Origin: Brassica napus
Taxonomy: Eukaryota; Streptophyta; Magnoliopsida; Brassicales; Brassicaceae
NCBI RefSeq assembly: GCF_020379485.1
Contig: NC_063439.1
Span: 10,580,466-10,644,465, forward strand
Length of the DNA stretch: 64,000 nucleotides
Direction of reading: 5' to 3'
A program made the translations under genes and the position numbers. Of the stretch, positions 33,601 to 45,341 are shown piece after piece (the first letter of the stretch is position 1; each line of letters begins with the position of its first letter). The notes under the pieces are model-generated. The model saw only the letters and a program-made list of their open reading frames with translations. It had not been told where the DNA came from and made no database searches.

Positions 33601-36600
33601 TGTTCTATTAAAATAGAATCAATATACAGAATTAACATTTTGTTTACTTCTTGTCATTGAAAATTTAAAATTTTAATGATAATATTGTCAAATTAATTTT
33701 TTGTTAATTAAATATTTTTTTACTAATTTATACAAAATAATATATTTCATTTTCTATTGTAAGGATTTTGTAAAACTTTTACTCTTATGTTTAAGATAAA
33801 GCAATAATATCTATAAATATTACCGAAATAATTTTTTGTTATTAGCTGTATATATAGGTTTTATGAAAAAGCCCTTTGTCAAAAAAAAAATATAGGTTTG
33901 ATCAACACAGTTGACCAAATTTCGTCCAGAATTTTATATCCGACAAACAATTACTAACTAAATTAAGTTAACTTGTGTATAAGATAATTTCATGACGTTT
34001 GCAGGAGTAAACCCTAAAGCAATCGAAATGGTGTAACTACAATTAACATAATTAGTTAAAGTGTCCAAGGAACAACTTTTGTTTTTGTTAATATATCCCC
34101 AACTTGTTAAAAACTCAACTAAGGACAAATCCCAGTAAAGTGAAACTTGCGCTAGAAAATATGTTTTCTATTTTAAATTAATTTGGAACTATCTTGAACT
34201 TATGGAAATACCTAGATTAAGTCAGGGAGTTGCAGTCTATAGATGGATTTTTTTTTGGACATTCAATTGAGCTTTAATTTGTATGTTTAGTTAAATCAAG
34301 AGATTTAAATTAAAATATTGGTAAAAATAATAAACTCTAAAATATTTAAAACATTTGCTTTATATATAATTTAAATTTAAGTTTATATTGCTGCACATGA
34401 CGCATGAAAACTAAAATGGGTAAAGTTAATTTTTGGGTTTGACCAATGAGATGCATCCCTTAGTTATTAGTATGAAAAATCTGCGGTAATAGATTTTAGA
34501 AGACAGTCGTCTGTATATTAATTTAGAACCGTTATCTTCAGTTTAAATTTTATTTAAAAAGTGAAATAACCACATGATAGAGTTCATTTTTCAATTTTAA
34601 TCAATTATATAGTGGAAATAGAGTAGTGGGCAAAAAATAAATGCATTACTAGAGTTTGAACCGGACATTCGTGCGGGTATTTTCTATTTTATAAATATAT
34701 AGCGTTAATATTATCATAAACGTTTTAAATATATGATATATATTTTAATGTTATTTATTGTGTAGCTCTATCATCTTATTGTTTAGGTTTCTTATTCGAT
34801 ATTACTAATATATAGTGATCGATTTTATACTTTTATTTTGTTATTATTTATTACTACGACAATATATTTTTAAAATTTATTTAGTTATATTATAAAAAGG
34901 ATATTTGCTTAGAAAAATTTAGATTTACATGTTGTGTTTTAAAAATATATTTTAACATTTTATATTTTTGGGATTCTGTACATAAATACATTTTTTATTT
35001 AAATAATATAGCTTAGTAGGTTTTATACATAGTAGCATCTTTCATATTATTTTAGTAAATTTTAACGATAAAGTATATTTTTGGATGTTATGGTATTAAG
35101 TTTTCTTATTTTCTGTTATTAAATTAAAAGTTCGAAATATTATTTTATTTTTTATTCTTACAACATAATTGGTTTTGTATTACCTTTTAAAAAATAATAC
35201 TTTAGCATCTATGAGTTTGTCTTTTGTAAAATTTGAATATTATCATTCTTGTTTGGAATATTTGTTTTTAAAATTGTATATTTGGTGAAAGAAATTTAAA
35301 AAGTTACATAACTATTTATAAGTTTGGAAGATTATATGAATTTTTATTTATATTACTAAACTAATTCATTTTTAAAAAATATATTTTTTTCGTAATATTT
35401 ATCTTTTTAAACAGATATTATTATAATTAAAACATAAGTTGAATTTATAGTTAACTTTATTTTTGAATTAATATATTTAATAAATTATTAAAATTTCAAA
35501 GTTTCTAATAATATATCTTGTAAATAATACATAAACTAAAGGTTACTTATATACTATCATATTTTCTTATATAATAATTTTGGATTATATATTGTTGTGA
35601 GTTGCAAATAAGTAAAAATATAATATATATAGTTGTAGATATAAAAGTTTAAAATATGTTCATAATTTTACTTTTGTATAAAAAGATGAGAAATTATCAC
35701 ATATACTACATTCATATTACCACTTTTCATGTTTACACTAACCACTTTTACTCTCACTTTTATTGAAGGTAAAAGATATCTATACTTCTAGTTTTAACTA
35801 ATTTAGACTTAGGGTCTAGAGTTGAGGGGTGGGGTAGAATTTTTGGAATGTGAAATTTAGGATTCTAATAAATATACAAATAAAAACTTTAAATAAATTT
35901 AAAAATAGTTTCAAATGTAATTTTTTATTTTCAAAAATAAATTTTGAAAAACAAAAAAATTTGAATAAAAAATCCAAAAATTGTTTTTTATAAAAAAATC
36001 GAATTTGAAAAAAGTATAATGGTATATTTTATTCCAATAATATATTTTATTTAAATAATTATTTATTATATATATAGAGTACAATGGTATAAGAGACTTT
36101 TGTCACTTAATGAAAAAAGTATTTTTGAAAATGTCTTTTTAGTGGTGGTAAAGATGAATAATGGTATCATGAAAGTGGTAAACATGAATTCCCCCTAAAA
36201 AGATTACATAGTTTATGAATTCTAACCCATTTTAAATGTGAATGATAAATATTTATTTAAATAAAATTACTTTTTCAATAAAATAGGTTAATTTATCAAT
36301 TTAATTTAATTTTATCATTTTTAGTTTATATATTACTTCTATTTTAATATAATATGGACTATAACTATAAAATTTATACATAATCTCATTTATTATTATT
36401 TTTTTATTTTTATAAATTAACATTAGTTTGCAGTAATATTATATTACTAATTAAAAAAATTAAATAATGCATTGTTTTATAAAACTTTTTGTAGGATTTA
36501 GTTAGATTTGTTTAAACATATTTTGTTATAAATAAAAACATAGTTCAATTTTATAGTTGAAAATTTATTATTAATATTCTTATTGATTATTAATTATTTT

Positions 36601-36873
36601 TAAAGTTTTATATATTTGATTGATTGATATGAATAATCAAATATGACTTGTTAACCGTAGATAAAAATAATGATTCTATTTGAATTTTTAAGAAAAACAT
36701 ATAGTTATAAAAATCAATATATAAAATTTAATGAGAATTGTTGTGCTATATTATATATAAAAAACATAGAATGTAATTATAATTATATAATCTCCCTCTT
36801 ACTAATATGTAATGTTACAATAATATAGTATTGTGTTCTATTATATTTACTAAATAGAATTGTAATTATATAA
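33601..36873. other. AT-rich TE-derived DNA
   Basis: A minus-strand Helitron 3' end is visible at 34649-34680: CTAG then GAACCGGACATTCGTGCGGG, an imperfect hairpin. A possible Helitron 5' end (TCTATTAAAATAGAATCAAT) lies at 33604. The rest is very AT-rich, without genes or clear repeats. Confidence 0.4.
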
Positions 36874-37433
36874 CTAGATCTTGATCCGCACAACTGTGTG
36901 GGTGATTATTTTTATTTTTATACATATAAATATTTGATTTACATGATTAGTTGTATATAATTTTAATATTTACAATATTACTATAAGTTTAATATAATAT
37001 TTTCAAATATAAATTTTTTATAGTTTGTATGCAGTAATTTAATTTTTTGTTTCAAATTATTAGTGATATCTCTCTATTAAAACATGAACACTAACTAAAA
37101 TTTTATATTATGTGATATTTACGATAAATTCTGTTCAATTAATATTAACTTAGATATTAATTTCCTTAAGATTATACTTGTATTTTCAATACTTTAAAAT
37201 GTTTGCTTTAATGAAAAATGAAATATATAGTTATATTTCAAATAAAAAGATATGAAAATGTTATTCAGATGTAATTCAGATAAAATATGGGAATATGGAT
37301 TTGATCTTTTTAGAATAATTAAAATAATTTAAATATGTATACAAAAATTCATTTAAGTAATTTTCTAAGGCATGATGCAAAATGAAATAACACACATGAA
37401 AAGAACTTGTGACTTTTATTTTAATAGTATAGA
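36874..37433 (-). mobile_element. Short non-autonomous Helitron
   Basis: Minus strand: 5' A|TCTATACTATTAAAATAAAA at 37433, 3' hairpin CCCACAC / GTGCGGA-like (36886-36903) and CTAG at 36874-36877. It is 560 bp and aligns with the ends of the 7633-9154 and 6266-7632 copies, so it is the most compact member of this family in the window. Confidence 0.75.
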
Positions 37434-38199
37434 TATCTCTCTTTTTCTTCATCTCTCCTTAGAGCACCAACATCGATCAAAACTTGTAGAATCGTCTTTA
37501 CCCTATAAAACAAAAAGGTTTTAGCCAATAGAAAAGTAAGACAAAAAAAAGTATCTTCAACACAGTTGAACGTCTCACTGCCTCGAATCGTCTCCGGTGA
37601 TTATTATGTCTCTCTCCCCTTTTCTAAGTACTTTTATTATTTTAGGTGTGAGAGATTGGGTGAGAGCCTTTCACTAATGGTATAGTGTGCTCTTAGCTCT
37701 ATCAGTCTCTCATCTTCTTTTCCATTTTTTTCTTCTATCTTTAATATGTAATGTTACAGTAAATATTGTAGTACTTTATTCTATTTGCGAAGCATATAAT
37801 AGAATTGTAAGTATACAATTTCTCACTCTTCCTCTTTTTCTCTCTTTTTTCTCTGTCTCTTCAAGAATGACAATATTATCCAAGTTAGTGACAAATGATC
37901 ACATCACTTCTTTACATACAAATACATTGTTGGTTTTTTTAATCTTCCAATCCTTATATACATTTGACAAATTATCTCCAAGATATACCTACCATAGGTT
38001 TCCCCCCAACAAATTTAATAGGTGGTTTGCATATTTTATTAGTATAATATTAAAGATTCATAAAATGTCATTTTAGACGCTTTTTTTTGGATAAAATATC
38101 AAATTGATTATAAGAATGAAAGAATATGGTCATTTACAAGTGGTTAAAAGGTAAGATATATAGCAGCAAAGAGTAAACGATCATTAGTAGACCAAATGC
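37434..38199. other. Intergenic, possible MITE
   Basis: Between CTTAGAGCACCAACATCG (37458) and GTATAGTGTGCTCTTAG (about 37680-37696) the ends are weak inverse complements, suggesting a 240-bp MITE. Beyond it, TC-rich sequence with no credible gene. Confidence 0.3.
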
Positions 38200-38900
38200 C
38201 ACTGTGCAAACTCAGTCATAGATAGCAAACCAACATCGCAAGAGACCCTCATACTTGTGTGCGGCTCCATATTTGAGCCCAATAATGCGGTTACGGATGG
38301 TTCGATCAATATGTCGACACATATTCTATGTTCCCATCCAACTTGTTCAATGCCGGCGAGCATTTCTCTCCCTCCAGATTAGATACATTGTCACTTGGAA
38401 TGCTAGACGGATCAGAACATAGTCCATAGCTGAGAAGGTGTTACCCTGTAGACCAGTCATGGTATCATTCCAATCCAGCGTTATACTGCTCCCTAGAACT
38501 CTTCCAACAATACGTAACCACACTGTATACGTGTAAGGACATGCGAAGTACATGTGGTCTCGAGTTTCATCTTTCTCACCACAGAAGACACAAGACTGCT
38601 CCACGTTCCACACTCTCATTCTAACTCCAGTTGAAAGACGGTCCAGCACAGCAAGCCAAGTGATAAAAGAAAACCGTGGTACCCCTGAGCAAACCAGATA
38701 ACCTGTGACCAGGAGACTTTATTCTTCCGCAAACGCAGCTGTTCCCATGTATTCTTACAAGAGAAAAAACGAGAGTAAGTATCCTGATTCTGGCGCCACA
38801 GAAACCGATCTTGTCCTCCCCTATATCAGGTGGTTCCTCAGCCAAGATACACCTACAAAGGCCACCATGAAGCCTGCTTCTTCTACTTACTCTCGATTTT
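38200..38900 (-). pseudogene. LINE reverse-transcriptase C-terminus (zf-RVT) remnant
   Basis: Minus strand reads WRQNQDTYSRFFSCKNTWEQ, KVSWSQVIWFAQGY, then after a frameshift RFSFITWLAVLDRLSTGVRM and CVFCGEKDETRDHMYFACPY. This is the Cys/His zinc-binding domain that follows the reverse transcriptase in plant non-LTR elements. After a stop comes the usual tail MCRHIDRTIRNRIIGLKYGA. The reverse transcriptase itself is absent; the copy is 5'-truncated and broken. Confidence 0.82.
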
Positions 38901-38986
38901 AGACGCATTTTTACAAACTATGGAAAGCAAAACCACTTATAAAATTATAAATAAAGCTATATTATGACGATTTGAAAACTAAATTA

Positions 38987-39227
38987 GACTTCCTCCATTT
39001 CAAAATAGATGATATTTTGGAGAGTTTTAAATGTTTCAAAATACTTTATATTTGTATATTAGTTTTAGTTTTACAGAAAACTGTGTCACCAATAATGTTT
39101 TATATCTGTTTTTATGATTGGCTGAATTAATTTTATTTTATATTTTTAATGTTACTTTTCAGGAAAAAGAGTATGTCTTAATTTTTTTGTATTCATTAAA
39201 ATATAAAGTATTTTGAAACAGAGGGTG
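38987..39227. mobile_element. Stowaway MITE, diverged
   Basis: Left CTTCCTCCATTTCAAAATAG and right TATTTTGAAACAGAGGGTG are inverse complements. TA is present on both sides (38985-38986, 39228-39229). Size matches the other two copies. Confidence 0.68.
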
Positions 39228-39804
39228 TACTTCAGAAGAAAAATATATTTTAATATGTATTGCGTGAAAAACACCAATAATGTGAACAATACGCAAGTAT
39301 TCCATAGCGTACATAATTATATAGTATATTCGATGTATACTTTCGGAATATAAAATACCTCTACTACTAAACATTATGCAATTTTAATTGGTTAGACATG
39401 ATAGTTCAACAGAGTAGCTGTCAGAAAATTTTGATTATAACCATATATAATTGTTTAGTAGGTTTTGTTTCATATTGATAGACGAAATCAAAAGTCAAGT
39501 ATTGATGGGTTGCATTACGATAATATGCTATTCATAGAAAACAAAAATGGTTGAAAAGAGAATATATTATTTGATTCATTTCTCTGAATTTCGATGAAAG
39601 AAATGTTTGATAAGATGAGAGGAGGTGAAACTATTTTAAATAAGATCTTATGGGTATCTATGCTAATATAATCAAAAGGGATAAGAACGTTCTATCGTCC
39701 TAGACCAAAAAAAAACGTTCTATCGTCATATGGAAATATTCTAATATATATAAGGTAAAATTATGGAGATTTTTACCTCTAGAGACACTTTTTTACGTCT
39801 AATC

Positions 39805-40786
39805 TAGGACTGTTCAATATGATAAAACGAATCGTACCGAACCGAACCGAACCGAACCGAAATAGACAATATGGTTTGGTTTTGGTATATACCATATAAA
39901 CTGAATGGATATAATTTTATAAAAACCGATTAAACCGAATGTATATACCATATAAACTGAATGTATATACCATATAATTTTATAAAAATCATATAAACTG
40001 AATGGATATAATTTGGATATAGTTTGGTATATAACCGATTAAACTGATTAAACCGAATAAACCGAACAAAACTGATTAAAAGTAGAAACATGTAAATATG
40101 TATCTATTTTATAACAATACATGAAAGTCTATTTGTTACATAAGTTAAATTTGTGTTAATAACTATTACCATAATTTTATAGTAATAAAGAACCTTAATT
40201 TGTAAAACACTTGAACTATAATTAAATAACAATACATCGCAATTTAGACATCTTATTTTCTAAGTCTTCTTTTGATCTTTTTTATTTATTTTAGTCTTCA
40301 CTAAATTAATATGAAGATTATAAATTTGATGGACAATAATTAATGAAAAATTTCACAACTTTTTCTTATCTATAAACAAACAGAGTTTCGTGTTCAATTG
40401 AAAAAACATGACTTTAATGAACACTAAATTTTGTTTCATATTTTTATTTTCAAAATTTCAAGCTTTCATTTTAGTTATAGATTTGATTATTTTGTTTGAT
40501 GGTAGAAGAATTTTTACTTTTATGTTCATTTGTTTGAACATGTAATATATTTTTAATAAATGATTGTTTTGACAATATGACTCTAAAATTCATATAATAT
40601 AATCTCAAACTAAATAATTATATTTTTTGGTATAAAACCGAATAAACCAAAAACCGACGGTATATAAACCGAGCCGAACCAAAGTAAATATGGATTTAGA
40701 ATGGTAGTTATATTTTACTAACCGAAATACCGAAAACCAAAAAAACGGAACTTAAACCGAACCGATATCCGGATTGAACACCCCTA
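39805..40786. mobile_element. hAT-type non-autonomous element with 8-bp target duplication
   Basis: Ends TAGGACTGTTCAAT and ATTGAACACCCCTA are inverse complements with two mismatches. GTCTAATC flanks both sides exactly (39797-39804 and 40787-40794). An 8-bp duplication with TAGGG-like ends is characteristic of hAT elements. The interior is AT-rich with ACCGAACCGAACC and AAACCGA arrays near both ends; no transposase. Confidence 0.82.
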
Positions 40787-40787
40787 G

Positions 40788-42704
40788 TCTAATCTATTAA
40801 AACAGAAGTACAAATTGAGATCAACCTTAAATTTGCACAATATTTACCGCCTAATATCATTGAAATAATTAAATGAACCTACTTTTAAGTAATCTTTGTC
40901 TTTTCCAAAATTAATGAAGTAATAATTACTCATAATTCTATGTTTTTCATATCTTCTTAAAAATTAATAAAATATTTCCTAAATTAAATTCACAATCAAT
41001 TAAATATTAATATTTTAACATATAAACATTCATGAATATCAATAATATACACAAAATATTTATGTAACAATATAAGTTATATTTTTGTCTGATTCTCCCC
41101 CCATAATTCACGTTACTCTTCTTTCTTTTTGAACAAATTCTTCTTCTTACCAATATAAATATATTACATGCACCATTATAATTATTTACAAACTTACCAT
41201 ATAAAATAATTTATTAGACATTATTATAAAATTTTGATCCACAAGTAAACAAAATAAAACATTTGTATAGATGCAAGGATCATATTCAACAAATGGTGGT
41301 AATACAATTGACGGTTTACATGATAAAATAAAATTTAAAAGAATATAAACTAAAAAATTATTATGCTTATAAATGTTATTAAATAATTATTTAACCATGT
41401 AAAATTTTAAAATACATATTATCACTTAGACAAAATATTTATTTATTTACAAAAATAAAAGCCAACATCTGCAAGGCTGTGGTTTAAATGTACACAAATT
41501 TAAACCCATTTATAATTTCTTATCAGTTACATCAAATTTATAATTTCATTTTATTTTCAATCTTAATTTGTATATGTTCCAAATTTCATAGAAGTTTAAC
41601 AATAATTTTATTTTCTTACAAATATTATAACTAATGTTTCATTTATAAATAGCATGCTAATTCACAATTGTCTATTTTGTACTTTTTATTTAAAAAATTT
41701 GTTAGCTATATATCTTAGACATGCATCTTATTATAAATGTTGGATTTTTTATATAATACCTAATATCGATGATACATTTTGCGCTAAAATGCTAAAATAT
41801 AAAATCAAGTACAAATATAACATTTACATTTAAAAATATGACTACATTAACGAATCTCGTATATATTATTTGAGAAACATTGCAACATTTTTTTGTAGTC
41901 ACAGTGTCATCACTAGAATGATTCTTAGAATCCTTAGAGAAATATGTTGGTCCACCTAAATATATAATAAGCCTTTTATTAAACTACAATAAATACATTA
42001 TTAATGTGCTTCATTATTTCCTTAAATAAGATTACGAAATTGTCTAATGTGGCTAAAATATATATGACAATTAATGATTTTGAATAATAAAATTTGATAA
42101 AAATAAGTGTGTATTATAATTATATTTGTTTATTTTTTAAGCTATTAAAATAAATTAAAAAATCATAGTAACCATATAATAAAAATTAAAAACATTATTT
42201 ATATATTATATTTTGAATTTTTAAAAACGAGTATAAATTACTAAAATTGTTGAAAGTTTCACATTCAAATTTTGTGATCTATGATTTAAAACTTTTGTTA
42301 TGACATGATACAAATAATTAAAAAATAATATAAGTTGAAAGTATCATTTAATAAGTATCAAAAATAAAAGATATATAAATATATGTATCATTTTAAATTA
42401 AACTATATGCCATATAAAAATATGAGCAAAAAGCATCATCTAATAAATATTAATATTAAAATATACCATATATATGTTACTATCATTTAAATTTAATTAT
42501 ATATCATATCAAATAGAAAAAATATTTTTTCGATTTATAAAATTTATTTATATGTTCGCACCAATTTAATTATATAAGTAGTAGATAATGACTTTTTTCA
42601 TTCAATATATATTTATTATTTCATAATATGTTATAAACATATAATATATAAAATAATTTATATATATGATGTTCATCCCGCGCAAGGCGCGGATCTTAAC
42701 CTAG
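40788..42704 (+). mobile_element. Non-autonomous Helitron
   Basis: The 5' end is TCTAATCTATTAAAACAGAA (or TCTATTAAAAC from 40793). The 3' end is a near-perfect hairpin CCGCGC-AAG-GCGCGG (42678-42692), 8-nt spacer and CTAG at 42701-42704 followed by T. About 1.9 kb, AT-rich, no genes. The interior is related to 59990-60800. A second CTAG terminus with decayed hairpin follows 60 bp later. Confidence 0.75.
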
Positions 42705-42764
42705 TATATCATTAAATACAAACATAAATTAAATACTCGCACGGTCGCACGGATCAAAGTCTAG
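42705..42764 (+). mobile_element. Extra Helitron 3' terminus
   Basis: CTCGCACGGTCGCACGGATC then CTAG at 42761-42764 repeats the terminal layout with a mutated hairpin. It suggests an older element into whose end region the upstream Helitron inserted. Confidence 0.5.
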
Positions 42765-44824
42765 TATCAATTACGCTACAAGACAGTTATCACTTTAGAC
42801 ACATTTTTCCTTGTAGAAAGGACTCTTATGACCTTAGACTAAAGAAAATAGAACATTTAGCTTTATTCCAATCAGACAAATTTCTCTCTTCTTTTTGTTG
42901 CACTTTATTATTTTTCTTATCACACCTTATGTTTTCATTTATTTTTATCTCAAATTCTAAAATATATTAAATAAAAATAATTATCATAATAAATTATATA
43001 TAAAATTCTATCTTTTAAGATCCATTTTCATACATATATATATATATATATTATATGCATTAATGTGTAACCAAAATTAAATGTGGACGTGGACACCAAA
43101 ACGTGTATAATAGAATTATAGATTAGATGTTGACATCAACAAATCAGAGTTGTCTTATCCATTGGAGCTCGATCACAGCTGTCTTATCGGAGATCAAAAT
43201 CTAGTTGTGTTAGATTGGATGTGGTCATCGAAGAAGTCTCCAGCAGATCGGTGTACATCAGATCGAAAGATAAAACCATTAGAGAGTTGGAACCATAACT
43301 CGATTGTGGTGGTGACGAAGGCGGTCCTCTAAAACTCGTGCTCACCACTCCAATCTGCCACAATTCTTCTTTTTCATTGTGCCGAGCTTGGGATTTCAAG
43401 CTTTGTCGTTCTCTGTTCAAACTCATCAAGACGATGTGATCTCACATATCTTATACATAAATTATTATATTATAAGTTGAAGAACATTGGTGATTAGCAG
43501 ATGAAAAATCATCCACGGAATTTTGTTCACATTATAGAAAAATAGTGTCCACATGAACTCATATCCATATTTATATTATCCACATTTATGAGTCTACATT
43601 TCCAATGACCGGTATTTCTTTGTTCACATTTTCACTAATCCATATTTTTCATTTTTTAATTTTATTATTCGTCTACATATTTTGCGTACATGTCAAATTT
43701 TTTTTATGATTTCAAATATGTAATAGTAGAAGTAAACTATCGTACATATTCTTTGTATTTCTTTGATTCATATATTTACAAGTTACTCGTCATCTACAAT
43801 TCGTCACAACTCGTCATCCATAATTTGTCATCCACAATTTGCCATTTTTCATAAGGATAAATTTGTCAAAAATATATTTAGACTTCACCGCAAAGTGCCT
43901 CAGAAGTGGTAAGTGACTCAGTGTAAAAGGAAAGATAAAAAAAGTGTATCATGACTCAAATTGTGTCACGCAATGGATAATAAACAAGAGGACCACGAGT
44001 GGTGATACAAGAGGGCTTGTAAGAAGGGAAGAGAACAAAATGGCACGTTGGATGAGGAGGGTGGCTCTTGGGAATAGGCAAAGGTCGGTTTATTGCAATA
44101 ACCGGCCTTTCTAGATTTAAGAAAATAATATCCCTTTAACGACAAACCCATGTTTTGGTCTGGTTATTTCACTTTCCACATAGGATTCACAAGAAAGCAT
44201 AAAATCTGCCTACATGGACAAAACGTAGTATTGTTTTCTGGATCACAAACAAAAGCATCCTTATAATAAGTCACTTTTTCAGGGAAAAAATTAAAAAATA
44301 TTGAGCTATATATTTTGGAAAATGCAGTCCTACACCGTCGATCGAACTTGTGATTTGTATGTTACATTACGTCGGGCCGTCGGCTATAGTAAGATGTTAA
44401 AACAAATACATGCTAATCCAATTCTTTTCTTGGAAAATGTTAAATGAAACGAAATTGTGCATACCTTTTAGTTTCCAGTTACATTTTAAAATTGTAATAT
44501 TTCATATACTTTTATAAATTCTAAATTCTAAACCTTACTGTTCATAATGTATCAAAAACATAATCTTACTGTTTAAAAATAAGTTTTCTTAATAGGAAAC
44601 TTTTAGTTACTAGAACTTTTTTTCAAATGGTTATTTTGCTAGATATCTGTCGATAGTCAAATAGTATTATATTCTTTCTAAAATATTTTTCTTTGTTCGA
44701 AAATATAAATTTGAAAATAATTTATTTGTTCATTATCAAGTATCTTTAAGATTGATCTACACTAACATTCAGATTTTTATCCAAAAATGCTTATTTTCCG
44801 TTAGAAAACAAATAGCAAAAAAAT
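42765..44824. other. Intergenic, BT2 distal upstream region
   Basis: Low-complexity AT-rich DNA with a TATATA run at 43031-43050 and loose CATCCACAATTTGTC-like repeats near 43790-43850. The open frames at 43150-43430 and 43966-44151 show no family resemblance. No gene supported. Confidence 0.35.
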
Positions 44825-45110
44825 ATGGACAATTTTTTTAAATAGTCATATTTAAGTTTTGTCACAAAATAGCTTTTAAAAAAGAAAATGACTAAAATAA
44901 CTTATTTTATTTTTATTTTGAAATTTTTAATTTTTATTTTTTAAAATTTGAAAACACATCCCTAAAATCCCATCCATTAACTCTAAACCCTAATTGTAGA
45001 TTAGTTAATCTTAGAATAAAATTATTTTGATTATTTTCTTTGTTAAAAGTTATTTTGTGAAAATAAAATAAAAAGGGTAATTTTATAATTTTTCAAAAAA
45101 TATTAGTAGC
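44825..45110. repeat. Dispersed repeat, copy 2
   Basis: Shares ordered blocks (CAAAATAGCTTTTAAAA, GAAAATGACTAAAATAAC, TAGATTAGTTAATCTTAGAA) with 14215-14500. It ends about 230 bp before the BT2 start codon, so it borders the proximal promoter. Confidence 0.5.
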
Positions 45111-45264
45111 CTGATAAAAAAAAGATACTGTATTTATTTTGGTGAAAAAGATCACGCGCCAGCTCAAGAGCGTGTTGATAAGACTTGACAGACGCAAAAG
45201 ATATTTATAAAAACGCCACGTAGGCACTAAAAGGTTGGAGTATGGGACCCAGCTCGCTAAGCTC

Positions 45265-45271
45265 TATATAT
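45265..45271 (+). promoter_or_regulatory. Probable TATA box of BT2
   Basis: TATATAT about 75 bp before the start codon, followed by a CT-rich leader (CTTTCTATTTCTCTC), the usual layout of a plant promoter and short 5' leader. Confidence 0.5.
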
Positions 45272-45341
45272 TACGAAATGTACCAAAGTTTTTTCTTACA
45301 ACCACATCTTTCTATTTCTCTCAAAACTCTCTCTCCAATTA

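Noticed and set aside
37687..38076. 129-codon plus-strand frame with hydrophobic residues
   Set aside because: Arises from T/C-rich DNA; begins at a non-ATG codon and shows no domain or splice context.
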